From: RXOA01 sp964547105
GTDB taxonomy: Bacteria; Bipolaricaulota; Bipolaricaulia; UBA7950; UBA9294
Assembly: GCA_964547105.1 (NCBI GenBank)
Contig: CAZJLO010000005.1
Coordinates: 1-63,187 of the forward strand
Length of the DNA: 63,187 bases
Direction: 5' to 3'
The translations under genes and the position numbers were made by a program. Positions 1 to 8,686 of the stretch are shown here, piece after piece; the first letter of the stretch is position 1, and the number at the start of each line of letters is the position of its first letter. Below the pieces are notes generated by a model, which was not told where the DNA came from, did no database searches, and was given only the letters and a program-made list of their open reading frames with translations.

Positions 1-333
1 ATGTACGGAGATCAACAGGTTGCGGCGATCTACGCAGTTGGGGAAACGATTTCGATCGCATTCCAGATTCTCAATGCCGACGGCTTGCCGGTTCCCGGCA
101 TGGACATCACGTGTGCCCTTTTCCGGGTCACGCTCGATGGTATTGAGGAGACCTCACAACAGGTACTTGCCTGGAGTTCTCTTGCATACGATGACGGGTA
201 CGCGACCAGCATCGCAACCACGGATGATCGAGGTATGGCGGTGTTCGAGCCCGGATACTACGACATCTGGCTGATGTTCCCAGGTAGCATGATGGAGCGC
301 ATCCGGATCCAGATCATCTCTTCAGGATCCTAG
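1..333 (+). CDS. C-terminal part of a surface/exported protein (5' truncated)
   Basis: An open frame starts at the first base and ends at 333. It is probably the end of a longer gene that begins outside the window. The roughly 100 residues match, in order and spacing, the last 100 residues of the Ig/HYR protein ending at 27308: VAxIYxxGExIS near the start, then a beta-rich stretch, then PGxYD, a hydrophobic strand and IRIQ at the end. This points to a shared C-terminal domain of unknown function in large exported proteins. No catalytic motif is visible. A strong terminator hairpin follows 50 bases after the stop. The methionine at base 1 may be internal. Confidence 0.6.
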   Translation: MYGDQQVAAIYAVGETISIAFQILNADGLPVPGMDITCALFRVTLDGIEETSQQVLAWSSLAYDDGYATSIATTDDRGMAVFEPGYYDIWLMFPGSMMERIRIQIISSGS

Positions 334-384
334 GAGGACGTTGAAGGCGTTCCCTGCATCTTCGCGGGACGCCGTACCTAAACA

Positions 385-423
385 GCCGGCGGGCGGCGAG
401 AGCCGTTCGCCGGTTTCTTGTTT
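385..423 (+). terminator. Rho-independent terminator after the truncated surface gene
   Basis: A 12-bp stem (386-397 with 402-413, two G-T wobble pairs in the middle) has a GAGA loop and is followed by the T-rich run TTTCTTGTTT at 414-423. It lies between the plus-strand gene ending at 333 and the minus-strand gene ending at 452, with the U-tract on the plus strand. Confidence 0.8.
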
Positions 424-451
424 CGAATCGAATGCCCCACACTTCGGATCA

Positions 452-1231
452 TCAGGGCAATTTCTCGCTCTCGGGCACTCGAAGTACATGATCGGTCAGA
501 AGTTCGCCCAATCTTGCTTCCGCAGGGTTGAGCAGTGCAAGAATCGGCCACAAACGCCCATCCCCGAGGAGCCTGTCCGCAACGGACTCCCAGGTGTCTC
601 CCGACCGAACCACATACACAGAAGCCGTTTCGAAGCTCATCGAATCCGCACCAAGGGGGACATCCATCCGGCGGAGCAGACCGATGGAATAGGCGATGGC
701 CCGTTCGAGTGGGTACTCTGAGTAGGTTCCGATTTCGGCCATCAGGCCAATCGCATCCTCCGGGAGAGGATCGGGTTCGCCGAGCGGTTCGATCTCCCCA
801 CCGCGCGGCAACGCGTGGCTATCCATTGGCAAACCGAAGGACTTGTCCGCGTCCCATCCCCAAGCAATCCCAAGACAGACAAGAACCGCAATCGCTGCCG
901 TCACAGACCTGGCAACCCGGCTGTAGAGGAATCGTTCGAGCACCCCGGGCATCGGAAGAGAGAGATGCTCTGAAGAAGACGACAATCCCAACCTATCACG
1001 TGCAAGCGATCTTGCCGCTTGATATTGCGGTTCGAGGCGCTGAGCGTCGCGATCCACGGCGTGCGCAAGAACCTCCAACCGAGCCGCGCACCGCGGGCAT
1101 TGAGCAACATGCTCCTCCAACACCTCGCAAACCTTCGTCGGCAGCCCACGGGCAAGGAAGTCGCGCAACGTGTCTTCGTCCGGATGGAACCGTCGACCAA
1201 GATCGCTGAACTCGCAATCTCGCCTGGACAT
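452..1231 (-). CDS. Membrane zinc anti-sigma factor with extracytoplasmic LysM domain (copy B)
   Basis: About 259 residues. The cytoplasmic N-terminus carries the zinc anti-sigma signature HxxxCxxC (His41, Cys45, Cys48). One membrane helix follows at about 106-126, then a linker and a C-terminal LysM module (about 205-255, core SGDTWESVADRLLGD) that would face the cell wall. Zinc anti-sigma factors hold a partner ECF sigma factor inactive, and LysM binds peptidoglycan; a wall-sensing role is inferred. It lies 190 bases downstream of a sigma-like gene and is a paralogue of the protein at 4837-5673. I chose the ATG at 1231, just behind a purine-rich GAGGGGGAG, over a TTG at 1273. Confidence 0.75.
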   Translation of the reverse strand: MSRRDCEFSDLGRRFHPDEDTLRDFLARGLPTKVCEVLEEHVAQCPRCAARLEVLAHAVDRDAQRLEPQYQAARSLARDRLGLSSSSEHLSLPMPGVLERFLYSRVARSVTAAIAVLVCLGIAWGWDADKSFGLPMDSHALPRGGEIEPLGEPDPLPEDAIGLMAEIGTYSEYPLERAIAYSIGLLRRMDVPLGADSMSFETASVYVVRSGDTWESVADRLLGDGRLWPILALLNPAEARLGELLTDHVLRVPESEKLP

Positions 1232-1421
1232 TCTCCCCCTCACTCTCCAATATCCTCCGACTCGACCATGCAAGCGATTTCACGGAGATCTTCGTGATTC
1301 TAGTTGATTTCGTCTCCGCCTTCGACGCGCGGCCGCCGCGTATCCCAAGATCTCTACCGTGTCCAGCCAGGCTCGGGGCCTGCGGCCCAAGAGCCCTTGC
1401 TCTTCGTTGAGCAAGTTCAGG

Positions 1422-2204
1422 TTACAGCAGCTCGCCGCGCTGCAGGAGAGCCCGGGAAAGCAGCTCTTCGACGCTGATCTCGCTTCCGTCGAGCGAAATC
1501 TCCCGAAGCTGCGGCGTCGCGCAGATCCGGCTGCGATAGTCATGTCCCCCCTTCATCCCCGAAGAGACGTACTGGTCGAGTATCTCGTGCAGACTACTGA
1601 CGGCTTCGTTCCCCGGCTGCCGGATGGCGGCCGGTAGGTACGTTTCGAAGAAGTGATCGACGACATGATGGATATTCCTGTAGGTCTCGTCGAAGCATCT
1701 CCGCGGACAACGCGCAAGGATCTCCTCTCTCACCGCTCGCTGGCATCTCCCCTTCAGTAGCCCCAAGATCTGCCGGCGAGTGCTTTGTCTGCGCGCACGC
1801 CGGTACCGGCGTACCAGTTCCCCAATGGAATGGGAAGGCAGCAGGCGCGCCTGGCGCGCGTTGTCGATGAGAAGAAGCCGAATTACGCCGTTGAGATAGG
1901 CGGCGAATCCGCATTCCAAGCCTTTCGTCTCGACGGCGTCCAAGTACTTGGGAATCAACGATGTGCTTAGTTCGATCCACAGATCAGACATTGTATCTTC
2001 GATCACGTGCATCCAGCGGCTCCGCTGAAGCGGCGCAAAACCCCAGGATGTGTCATGGAGTCTGCCTGCGTAGAGGGCAAGACCGCGGCGGATGGTGGTT
2101 CCAAGAACAGCCTCAAACACCGCGAAGGTCTCGTCCGTCCATCCTGATTGCCCGATCCGTCGGACAAGGGTCTCGATGTTCAGTGCATCTTGGACTTCTC
2201 GCAC
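1422..2204 (-). CDS. Sigma-70 region-2-like factor (copy B)
   Basis: 260 residues from a GTG start behind AGGAG. Residues about 68-125 resemble sigma region 2: an acidic lead-in, SDLWIEL, a Phe-rich helix, AAYLNGVIRLLLIDNAR. The remainder does not look like a standard region 4. It is clearly related to the protein at 6138-6953: both share SDLWIEL, YL-GVIR, DNAR/RNAR and a late motif VxDHFFExYLP. The next gene downstream is a zinc anti-sigma factor, as in ECF sigma/anti-sigma pairs. The promoter-recognition role is inferred from region 2 and context. The family is divergent and may be undescribed. Confidence 0.6.
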   Translation of the reverse strand: MREVQDALNIETLVRRIGQSGWTDETFAVFEAVLGTTIRRGLALYAGRLHDTSWGFAPLQRSRWMHVIEDTMSDLWIELSTSLIPKYLDAVETKGLECGFAAYLNGVIRLLLIDNARQARLLPSHSIGELVRRYRRARRQSTRRQILGLLKGRCQRAVREEILARCPRRCFDETYRNIHHVVDHFFETYLPAAIRQPGNEAVSSLHEILDQYVSSGMKGGHDYRSRICATPQLREISLDGSEISVEELLSRALLQRGELL

Positions 2205-2296
2205 AGGTCTCCTATGCCGCCCTTGCCCTCATCTCTCTTTTTTTCGCCCGGAAGAAGAAAGAATCGCTGGACTTCGCATGATTATTTCGCTATTCA

Positions 2297-2325
2297 AGCA
2301 TACAGATCCGTGGCCCCTTGGGCAA
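2297..2325 (-). promoter_or_regulatory. Sigma-70-type promoter for sigma-like gene B
   Basis: Read on the minus strand, TTGCCC (2325-2320) is followed by exactly 17 bases and TATGCT (2302-2297). It sits in the 158-base gap between the caspase-like gene and sigma-like gene B, so the second pair can be transcribed separately. Confidence 0.5.
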
Positions 2326-2362
2326 CACCTAGGCGCAAGCCGACAGCTGGCTGTTTCCCCTC

Positions 2363-4840
2363 TCATTCAGGCGAATGGGTAAGCAAGATGACACCTCGTT
2401 CGGCCAGATCGCCGATCACTCGCCCGGCTTCTTCGTCGAGCGGATTGTCCCCCAAGTCGACAGTATCCCCGGCATCGAGTCCAATGTTGACGGCCAGAGG
2501 TGAGAGATCCTCAATGAGGTTGCCGGAAAGGTCGAGCACGGCATCTCGACCTGATTGACGAACGTGAGAGTAGTCGCCCAACCACAAGAGCTCGGCAAGC
2601 GGGGAGACGTCGCTGATCCGATTGTCGGATAGATCCAGCTCCTCCACCGCAAACAGATCAGCCAGCGGAGAGATGTCCGCGAGTTCGTTCTGGTCGAGCA
2701 GCAAGATCTCGACGTTATAGCAGCTTCGTAAAGCGTCGATGGTTGTGAGTCCGCACGCTCCGAGGTCCAAGTACCACACTCTCGGCAGAAAAGCGAGGAC
2801 TTCCAGATCCTCAACGGGATTGCCGCGAAGCTCGAGGGTCTTCAGAATGGGGCAGCTCTCAAGAGGGGAGAGGTCTGCGATTTCGTTGTCTGAGAGATCG
2901 CAGTATGCAAGGGATCTCAAGGACGCAACCGGCGAGATATCCTCGATCTGGTTCCGCGCGAGGTTCAACGTTTCGATCGTTCGAAGTTCGTTCAGCATCT
3001 CGACAGAAGAGAGAGAGTTGTCGGAGGCGTCCAGCTCGATGATCGCCGGACAGCTCCTCAGCGCTGACAACTCCTCCAGACCAAGCCCTGAGACGTTGAG
3101 TTCCCGCAGATTGGAACACAACTCGATCCCATCAAGTTTCTCGATCCCCAGTCCGCTGAGGTCAAGGGCGCGAATGGAGAGGAGATCGTGGCGCGAGATC
3201 TCCTCAGCGGGAAGCCCCAGAGCGCTGGACAGCGCCGCTCTGAAGGCAGGATCGAAGATGGAAACGGGAGCATCGGGAACCGCCTGCGATAACAGATCGC
3301 GAACCTCGTTTGTCGTCAGCGCCCCTTCGTAGATCTGCAGGTCGTCAATCACACCGCGGAAGCTGCGACTGGCGGACCATCCATTGTAGGCCGTCCCTCC
3401 AATGGTCAATGGATTCCCACCACTGCGCAGATCCTGGATTGGGAACATGCGGGAGGCCTCAAGTGTTCCGTCCAACCACAACTCGATCATCCCGTCGGCT
3501 CGCCGGATCACCACGACATGATGCCAGCGGCCGTCATGCCATCCCCATGTAGTAGTGCTCAGCTGTTGCCGATGGTTCTCGGCGGCATCGTTGATCCGAA
3601 ACGAGATGCTGCCGTCGCCGCCGACGTAGAGTTCGTAGGTCGGTCCGTACCAGTTCTCTCGTCCGTGCGTCGAGAGGATGTACTGAGATCGAACCACATC
3701 AGGCTTCTCCAGCCTGAACCAGACACCGATTGAAAACGACAGATCTCTGGGCTGGTACGAATCGATCGTTCGGATGAACGTGTTGTGGAAGATGTCGTGG
3801 TCGAACGCCATTGCTCCGTCAATCACACCCTCGGCGGGTTCGGCGCGCATCAGCCGCCCATCCCTTTCGCCAACGATGTCTTGTGCATTCCCATCCAGCG
3901 GATAGTGGGCGACCAGCACCGCCTGTTCCGATTGGGAGGTGTCGCTGATCAGAATGGATGAGGGATCTCGGTTGCTCTCCAAGACAGGTTGTTGCTTCTC
4001 GGGTCGCTCGGTCGTCCATTGTTCGACCGAGGAGATCACACAGGCTGCAAGCTCCTGCATCGATACCGCCCCGTCGCCATTCGCGTCAGTGTCTCTCTCT
4101 GAAAGCCCCTGAAGAAGGAAGTGAGTGAAGACGCCGTGCCCAAGACTTCGGGACTCGTAGGCCTGCTCCCACGGCTGACACGCAGCAAGCACAGCTCGCG
4201 TCTGCTCAGGCAAACCCACAGTCAGAATATCCCTCGCCGTGGAGTCCTGCGATAGAACGCTCTCGAATTGGCATCGATCCGCATTTCGGCTCTGTCCCCC
4301 ACTGTAGCAAGCATCGAAGAACATCGCGACCGAAGACGCGGGAAGTGCCTCAACCCAGCCGCCCAAGTCATCGTCAAGGATGTACGAATCAGGATCTCCG
4401 AGGACCGCATCGTACGGAAGATACGCTTCATCGACGCCGTCTCCGTCGGCTTCGTCCCCATCACAGTCCGCGGTGCTCGCCCCGTGTCCGGCAAGGTAGA
4501 TCAACACCGTATCGCCTGCTGAAGTCCGCACGGAGAGCAAGTCGTACGCTGACTCGATCGCAGGCCTCGTGGCTTGCTCATCCATAAGAATGATGACCTG
4601 ATCGGTTGTGATATCCGACGACAACGTAAGTTGCTCGACAACCGCCGCAGCATCCAGGGACGCGTAGCTCAATCCGGCGATTGCCGGATCCATGTAGTCG
4701 GAGACGCCAATCGCCAGAAGCCATGTCTCGGCACCCGCGGGAATTCCCACGCTCATGACGGCTCCGACCGCGACTGCCCCGACAAGAAGCGCAATGCAAT
4801 GGACCCTTCTTGGCGTAGAACAGCGTGTGGCAGTTCTCAT
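2363..4840 (-). CDS. Exported caspase-fold protease with EF-hand, LamG and leucine-rich repeats
   Basis: 825 residues. A signal peptide ends near AGA at 36-38. A peptidase C14 (caspase/metacaspase) domain spans about 39-275, with the catalytic His119 in YLAGHGAS and Cys178 in FFDACYSGG. A canonical EF-hand loop (D-N-D-S-E pattern, 252-263) suggests calcium binding. A LamG/concanavalin-like domain follows (about 307-515), then SDS22/internalin-type leucine-rich repeats (about 560-825, repeated DISPL, LDLSDN). The ATG overlaps the stop of the LysM anti-sigma gene as ATGA, so expression is coupled to the regulator. Known bacterial caspase homologues are mostly cytoplasmic or signalling proteins; an exported one with two binding domains is unusual. 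The substrate is unknown. Confidence 0.8.
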   Translation of the reverse strand: MRTATRCSTPRRVHCIALLVGAVAVGAVMSVGIPAGAETWLLAIGVSDYMDPAIAGLSYASLDAAAVVEQLTLSSDITTDQVIILMDEQATRPAIESAYDLLSVRTSAGDTVLIYLAGHGASTADCDGDEADGDGVDEAYLPYDAVLGDPDSYILDDDLGGWVEALPASSVAMFFDACYSGGQSRNADRCQFESVLSQDSTARDILTVGLPEQTRAVLAACQPWEQAYESRSLGHGVFTHFLLQGLSERDTDANGDGAVSMQELAACVISSVEQWTTERPEKQQPVLESNRDPSSILISDTSQSEQAVLVAHYPLDGNAQDIVGERDGRLMRAEPAEGVIDGAMAFDHDIFHNTFIRTIDSYQPRDLSFSIGVWFRLEKPDVVRSQYILSTHGRENWYGPTYELYVGGDGSISFRINDAAENHRQQLSTTTWGWHDGRWHHVVVIRRADGMIELWLDGTLEASRMFPIQDLRSGGNPLTIGGTAYNGWSASRSFRGVIDDLQIYEGALTTNEVRDLLSQAVPDAPVSIFDPAFRAALSSALGLPAEEISRHDLLSIRALDLSGLGIEKLDGIELCSNLRELNVSGLGLEELSALRSCPAIIELDASDNSLSSVEMLNELRTIETLNLARNQIEDISPVASLRSLAYCDLSDNEIADLSPLESCPILKTLELRGNPVEDLEVLAFLPRVWYLDLGACGLTTIDALRSCYNVEILLLDQNELADISPLADLFAVEELDLSDNRISDVSPLAELLWLGDYSHVRQSGRDAVLDLSGNLIEDLSPLAVNIGLDAGDTVDLGDNPLDEEAGRVIGDLAERGVILLTHSPE

Positions 4841-5673
4841 GGGGCAAGCTCTCCTTCCGGTACGGATTGAGGAATCCGCAAGACAGCTCCGTCCGAAAGA
4901 TCCTTCTCCACAGCCCATTCTCGATTGAGAAGCACGAGAATCGGCCAGAGAGATTCGTCGCCAAGAGCATCTGCAGCGATGCTCTGCCACGTGTCGCCGA
5001 CATGGACGATGTGGATCGTCGTTCCTTCGAACGCCAGCTTGGGCGAATCAAGCGCGACCCCATAGCGATTCAGAAGGCCGATGCCGTGGGCGATCGCTCT
5101 CCATGATGGATACGATCCGAGCTGTTCCAGATCGCTGATCAGCTGTTCGGCAGTGAATTCGCTCCGTTCACGAGCCGCATCAACGATCGCCTCCGCGACC
5201 CCGCGCGGTTGAAGGATCTCCAACCGGGTCGGGGCTCCGATCGACCCGTCCTCGGCCTGGAACATGTCCCCCCTCCAAGCGACCAGGAATGCCGCCAGCA
5301 TCGCCGCAACAAGGCCGTATTTCGCCACTCTGCCCCACGAAAATCGTCGAGGAAAGCTGTCACCTCGCTCCACAGACTGGGGATCGGCCCGCAAGTGTTC
5401 AAGCAGCTTCGACAGATGGGGCGGCGGATTGCTCTCAAGGACTTCCTCATCCTTCCGCAGTTCCTCCCGAAGCACGGCAAACCGCCTTGCACAATCCCTG
5501 CAGACGACGAGATGGGCATCGACCTTGGCGCAGGCTTCGCTTCGCAGCTCTCCCGCAATCAGCGAGATCAAGATCGTCTCATCAAGATGGTGCTGCGTCG
5601 GCTTTCCCTCCACCGATCGGGCAGCGAGCGCTCGGACTTCCTGCTCGAACAAGCCAAGGTCAGTTCGATTCAT
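4837..5673 (-). CDS. Membrane zinc anti-sigma factor with extracytoplasmic LysM domain (copy A)
   Basis: 278 residues, ATG preceded by GGGAG. The zinc anti-sigma signature is His54, Cys58, Cys61 (HLVVCRDC). One membrane helix lies at about 116-133 and a LysM module at about 225-270 (GDTWQSIAADALGDESLWPI). The architecture matches copy B at 452-1231, and the LysM segments align closely, so a duplication is likely. It overlaps the small gene upstream by 14 bases and the caspase-like gene downstream by ATGA. Probable role: hold sigma-like factor A at the membrane and release it on a wall-related signal (inference). Confidence 0.78.
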   Translation of the reverse strand: MNRTDLGLFEQEVRALAARSVEGKPTQHHLDETILISLIAGELRSEACAKVDAHLVVCRDCARRFAVLREELRKDEEVLESNPPPHLSKLLEHLRADPQSVERGDSFPRRFSWGRVAKYGLVAAMLAAFLVAWRGDMFQAEDGSIGAPTRLEILQPRGVAEAIVDAARERSEFTAEQLISDLEQLGSYPSWRAIAHGIGLLNRYGVALDSPKLAFEGTTIHIVHVGDTWQSIAADALGDESLWPILVLLNREWAVEKDLSDGAVLRIPQSVPEGELAP

Positions 5674-6148
5674 GGTGTTCTCCCACTGCCCCGAACGGCG
5701 ATGTTCCTTCTGACCCGAATTGGCTCATCCAATGCTCATCACACCTCTCCTTCAACTTGAACAGCAACCGGTGATAAGCTGAATAGTCGTTGGGATTCGC
5801 GCCGAACGCTGCGGCTGCTTCGCGCCATGACAGCTTCATCCCGATGATCCTATGAAGGTCCATCCCAGCAAGCGACGCATCACCGTTGCTGCCGGCCTGG
5901 TTGCTGCCCATGTTGCTGAACCAGTAGAGAATCGCCACTTGGAGGTTGCGGCGGACCACCGCACTCCCACAACAGGCAAGATCGATACAAGCACGGAGCA
6001 GCGTGTATGCCTTCCGCTCTTCGATACCGGCACCGCGAACAAGCGGCAGAATCTCACGATCCAGATCTTCGACGGTGACGAATTCGCCGTGAAGAAGACG
6101 GCTCCAGTACACCAGTCGAGCTTCGTCGCATAGCTTTCTAAGGGGCAT
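5660..6148 (-). CDS. Small protein with a possible sigma-region-4-like helix-turn-helix
   Basis: About 162 residues if started at the ATG at 6148, which has AGGGA eight bases upstream; an ATG at 6157 is the alternative. It overlaps the end of sigma-like gene A and the start of the LysM anti-sigma gene. The stretch MKLSWREAAAAFG through LLFKLKERC has the spacing of a helix-turn-helix like that of sigma region 4. One reading is that sigma functions are split between this protein and factor A. The second module (1422-2204) has no equivalent gene. I cannot assign a family; the helix-turn-helix reading is tentative. Confidence 0.5.
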   Translation of the reverse strand: MPLRKLCDEARLVYWSRLLHGEFVTVEDLDREILPLVRGAGIEERKAYTLLRACIDLACCGSAVVRRNLQVAILYWFSNMGSNQAGSNGDASLAGMDLHRIIGMKLSWREAAAAFGANPNDYSAYHRLLFKLKERCDEHWMSQFGSEGTSPFGAVGEHHESN

Positions 6149-6953
6149 GATATCCATCCCTGGCCCGAGACAATCGCGACAAGAACTCATCCTCACCGCG
6201 CGACAAGTGGAGACCTTCAACAACACGGTGTCGCGGCGATGGATCGAATGGAGCGACATGGCCGATGTACGCAATCCCATCCAGGGTGCGTGTGTCCATG
6301 TAGTCTTGAGCCAATCCTGACAACGTACAGCGGGGAATCGTGCTCACCCGTTTCGGCAGGTAGACTTCGAAGAAGTGATCGGCGACATGAGCGGCGTTCG
6401 TATAGACACGGTCAAACAAGTCCGGGGGGCAGCTGTTGAGCAGTTCGTGAACCATCCTCTGCCAGAACACGGACTTCAAACGAGCAATCCACTGAGCGGC
6501 CGTCTTCTCAGAGCGTGCCCTGGCAAGAGCGCGGAGCATCTCCGCTTCGCTCTCTTCCGGAAGGAGACCCTCCGAGCGGGCGTTTCGGATCATCAGGTGG
6601 CGGATCACGCCTTGGAGGTACGCTGGGAACGATACAGCGATTTTCCCCGAGGCTCGCCCGCGGACAAATCGAGCCACCAACCCATCGAGCAACTCGATCC
6701 ACAAATCCGACCGCGTGTCAAGAAGAAGCTCTATCCGCTCTTCGGCCACGCCGCTTTCGAAGCCATCCAGTCGGGAATGGGAAACGCCCAAACCAAGTTG
6801 ACGCAATGCAATCGCCAATCCGCGGTGGATACCTTGCTCATGTGCTGACATGAACCGAGTCCATCGAATGTTCGACCAACCATGATGGGCAATTTCGTCG
6901 AGAAGCTGATCCACCTCGGAGACCTGGCCAATCCCCGCACAACAAGAACACAA
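6138..6953 (-). CDS. Sigma-70 region-2-like factor (copy A)
   Basis: Paralogue of the protein at 1422-2204. Shared blocks are a GW near the N-terminus, SDLWIEL, FPAYLQGVIRHLMIRNAR (the sigma region 2 core) and HVADHFFEVYLPKR near the C-terminus. It is the first gene of a coupled run: this factor, helix-turn-helix protein, LysM anti-sigma, caspase-like protein. The start is uncertain. The open frame reaches a TTG at 7061; a TTG at 6953 lies behind GCAGGAG and gives a length similar to copy B; a GTG at 6914 is also possible. A TATACT box at 7064-7069 (minus strand) could be the -10 of its promoter, but no good -35 is visible. Confidence 0.55.
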   Translation of the reverse strand: MCSCCAGIGQVSEVDQLLDEIAHHGWSNIRWTRFMSAHEQGIHRGLAIALRQLGLGVSHSRLDGFESGVAEERIELLLDTRSDLWIELLDGLVARFVRGRASGKIAVSFPAYLQGVIRHLMIRNARSEGLLPEESEAEMLRALARARSEKTAAQWIARLKSVFWQRMVHELLNSCPPDLFDRVYTNAAHVADHFFEVYLPKRVSTIPRCTLSGLAQDYMDTRTLDGIAYIGHVAPFDPSPRHRVVEGLHLSRGEDEFLSRLSRARDGYHAP

Positions 6954-7061
6954 GCGGCCGGCATGCTCCTGCCGGCAAGCTACCGGTTGTCGTGCCGGTC
7001 CGAGCCTATCGAGAGCGACTTCCGTGGAACGTCCCACACCACACTCCGTTCTCCCCAACAA

Positions 7062-7406
7062 TCAGTATATCCGAGACCTATCATCGTTTTGTATGTTTGA
7101 GATCGTTCTTCTCTCACACTTCAGCTGTGCAAGTGACGATTTCTCATAGCATCGAAACTCGCCAAGATTGTCATCGCGAACTCCCAGTCGTACTTTCCCC
7201 ATTTCCGCGGGGGGAGTTTCGGCACCTGCAGTTGAGGGAGCGCCCAGCTTGGTACAATAGAGTGCGAATGACTTCGAGCGTTCCTTGTTCCGTGGGAGTG
7301 CGTCGCGGCGTAGGCCGGCAATCTGCTGCCGGGTGTGGATTCGTGCCCGTTGGATGCCAGCGGGAAGGAGCCGATGGATGATTCCTGATGAAGGAGGCAT
7401 GCAGCG
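7062..7406. other. Divergent intergenic region between the sigma cluster and the dehydrogenase gene
   Basis: 345 bases with no convincing gene. On the minus strand a TATACT box (7069-7064) points to the sigma cluster. On the plus strand TTGAGG (7232-7237) and TACAAT (7253-7258) are 15 bases apart, a sub-optimal promoter that would leave a leader of about 140 bases before the gene at 7407. I see no repeat or RNA element. Confidence 0.4.
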
Positions 7407-8549
7407 ATGAAGCTTCTTATACTGGGTGCAGGTCGCGTCGGCAGCGCAATGGCCATCGATCTTGCCAAAGAGGACTGGTTTGATGTCGCGGTCGCTGACA
7501 ATGATCGCTCGGCCCTGAATCGCCTGACAAGCGGCTATCCCATCGCCGGGATTCCAGCCGACCTTGCTGCTCCGCGGCAAATCGAAGATATCGTCGGGGC
7601 GTACGATCTGATCATCAGCGCTGTTCCCGGATTTATGGGCTTCGAAACGCTTCGGACGGTTCTTGGAGCCAAGAAGAACGTCGTCGATATCTCGTTCTTC
7701 CCCGAAGATCCGTTTGCGCTGGATCAGCTGGCCAAAGACGGCGATGTCATGGCCGTGGTCGACTGCGGAGTCGCACCGGGGATGAGCAATCTTCTTGTAG
7801 GATTGGTCGATGCCCGCCTCGAGCGAATCGATCGTGTGTTGATTTACGTCGGGGGGCTCCCCAGCGTGCGAAGCTGGCCGTCCGAGTACAAGGCAGGCTT
7901 CTCTCCGATCGATGTCATTGAGGAATACACACGCCCGGCGAGGCTGGTATCCAATGGAGAGCTTACGATCCGTCCAGCGCTTTCGGATTCCGAGCGGATC
8001 GAGATTGCCGGCGTCGGAACCCTTGAGGCGTTCAACACGGACGGGTTGCGCACATTGATCAAGACGATCGATGCACCGTTCATGGCCGAGAAGACCCTTC
8101 GCTATCCGGGCCACCGCGAGCGGATCTCACTGCTGCGAGATTTCGGCTTCTTCGACACCGATCCGATCCAGGTCGGCGATGTGTCGATCCGGCCGATCGA
8201 TTTCACCTCTGCACTGCTCATCCCGCAATGGAAGTTCACGCCCGGAGAAACCGAACTCACGGTCATGAAGATCCTCATCGACGGCATCCAAGATGGGCGA
8301 TCCGTTCGAACCACCTATGACATGATGGATCGCTACGATCCCGAGACGGAAACCACGTCGATGGCCCGCACCACCGGATATGCCGCAACGATGGTGGCTC
8401 GGCTTCTTGCCGAAGAACGTTTCAACGGCCGTGGGATTGTTCCTCCGGAGTGGATCGGCCGACACCCGGAGCACGTCCGCTTCCTTCTTGAAGGGCTCGA
8501 GCAAAGAGGAATCCACTACGTGGAATCGATTTCATTCTTGGAGGACTAG
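7407..8549 (+). CDS. Saccharopine dehydrogenase-like NAD(P) oxidoreductase
   Basis: 380 residues, ATG behind GAAGGAGG. The N-terminus is a Rossmann fold with GAGRVGSA (7-14), followed by ADNDRSAL where the nucleotide ribose would bind. The middle (VVDCGVAPGMSNLL) and the C-terminal half match the saccharopine dehydrogenase C-terminal family. Such enzymes act on lysine-pathway or polyamine intermediates; the exact substrate cannot be read from the sequence. It stands alone, with FabI convergent downstream. Confidence 0.8.
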   Translation: MKLLILGAGRVGSAMAIDLAKEDWFDVAVADNDRSALNRLTSGYPIAGIPADLAAPRQIEDIVGAYDLIISAVPGFMGFETLRTVLGAKKNVVDISFFPEDPFALDQLAKDGDVMAVVDCGVAPGMSNLLVGLVDARLERIDRVLIYVGGLPSVRSWPSEYKAGFSPIDVIEEYTRPARLVSNGELTIRPALSDSERIEIAGVGTLEAFNTDGLRTLIKTIDAPFMAEKTLRYPGHRERISLLRDFGFFDTDPIQVGDVSIRPIDFTSALLIPQWKFTPGETELTVMKILIDGIQDGRSVRTTYDMMDRYDPETETTSMARTTGYAATMVARLLAEERFNGRGIVPPEWIGRHPEHVRFLLEGLEQRGIHYVESISFLED

Positions 8550-8686
8550 GACCCTCTGTTCGGCTCCTCGGTCATGGGAACACAATCGGATATCGCATCG
8601 GGGAGGCTAACGCTCGCCCCCCCGGAAAGGTGCTTGTCGTCACGAATCGCTCGGCACTGTGTTGCATGCGGCCATCCGGCCGAGTT

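Noticed and set aside
7062..8114. A 350-codon minus-strand open frame opposite the saccharopine dehydrogenase-like gene
   Set aside because: It is the antisense of a clearly conserved gene, has no domain pattern and is a GC-codon shadow.
8550..8686. Search for a terminator between the convergent dehydrogenase and fabI genes
   Set aside because: Only short arms such as GGCC/GGCC were found, with no T-run.
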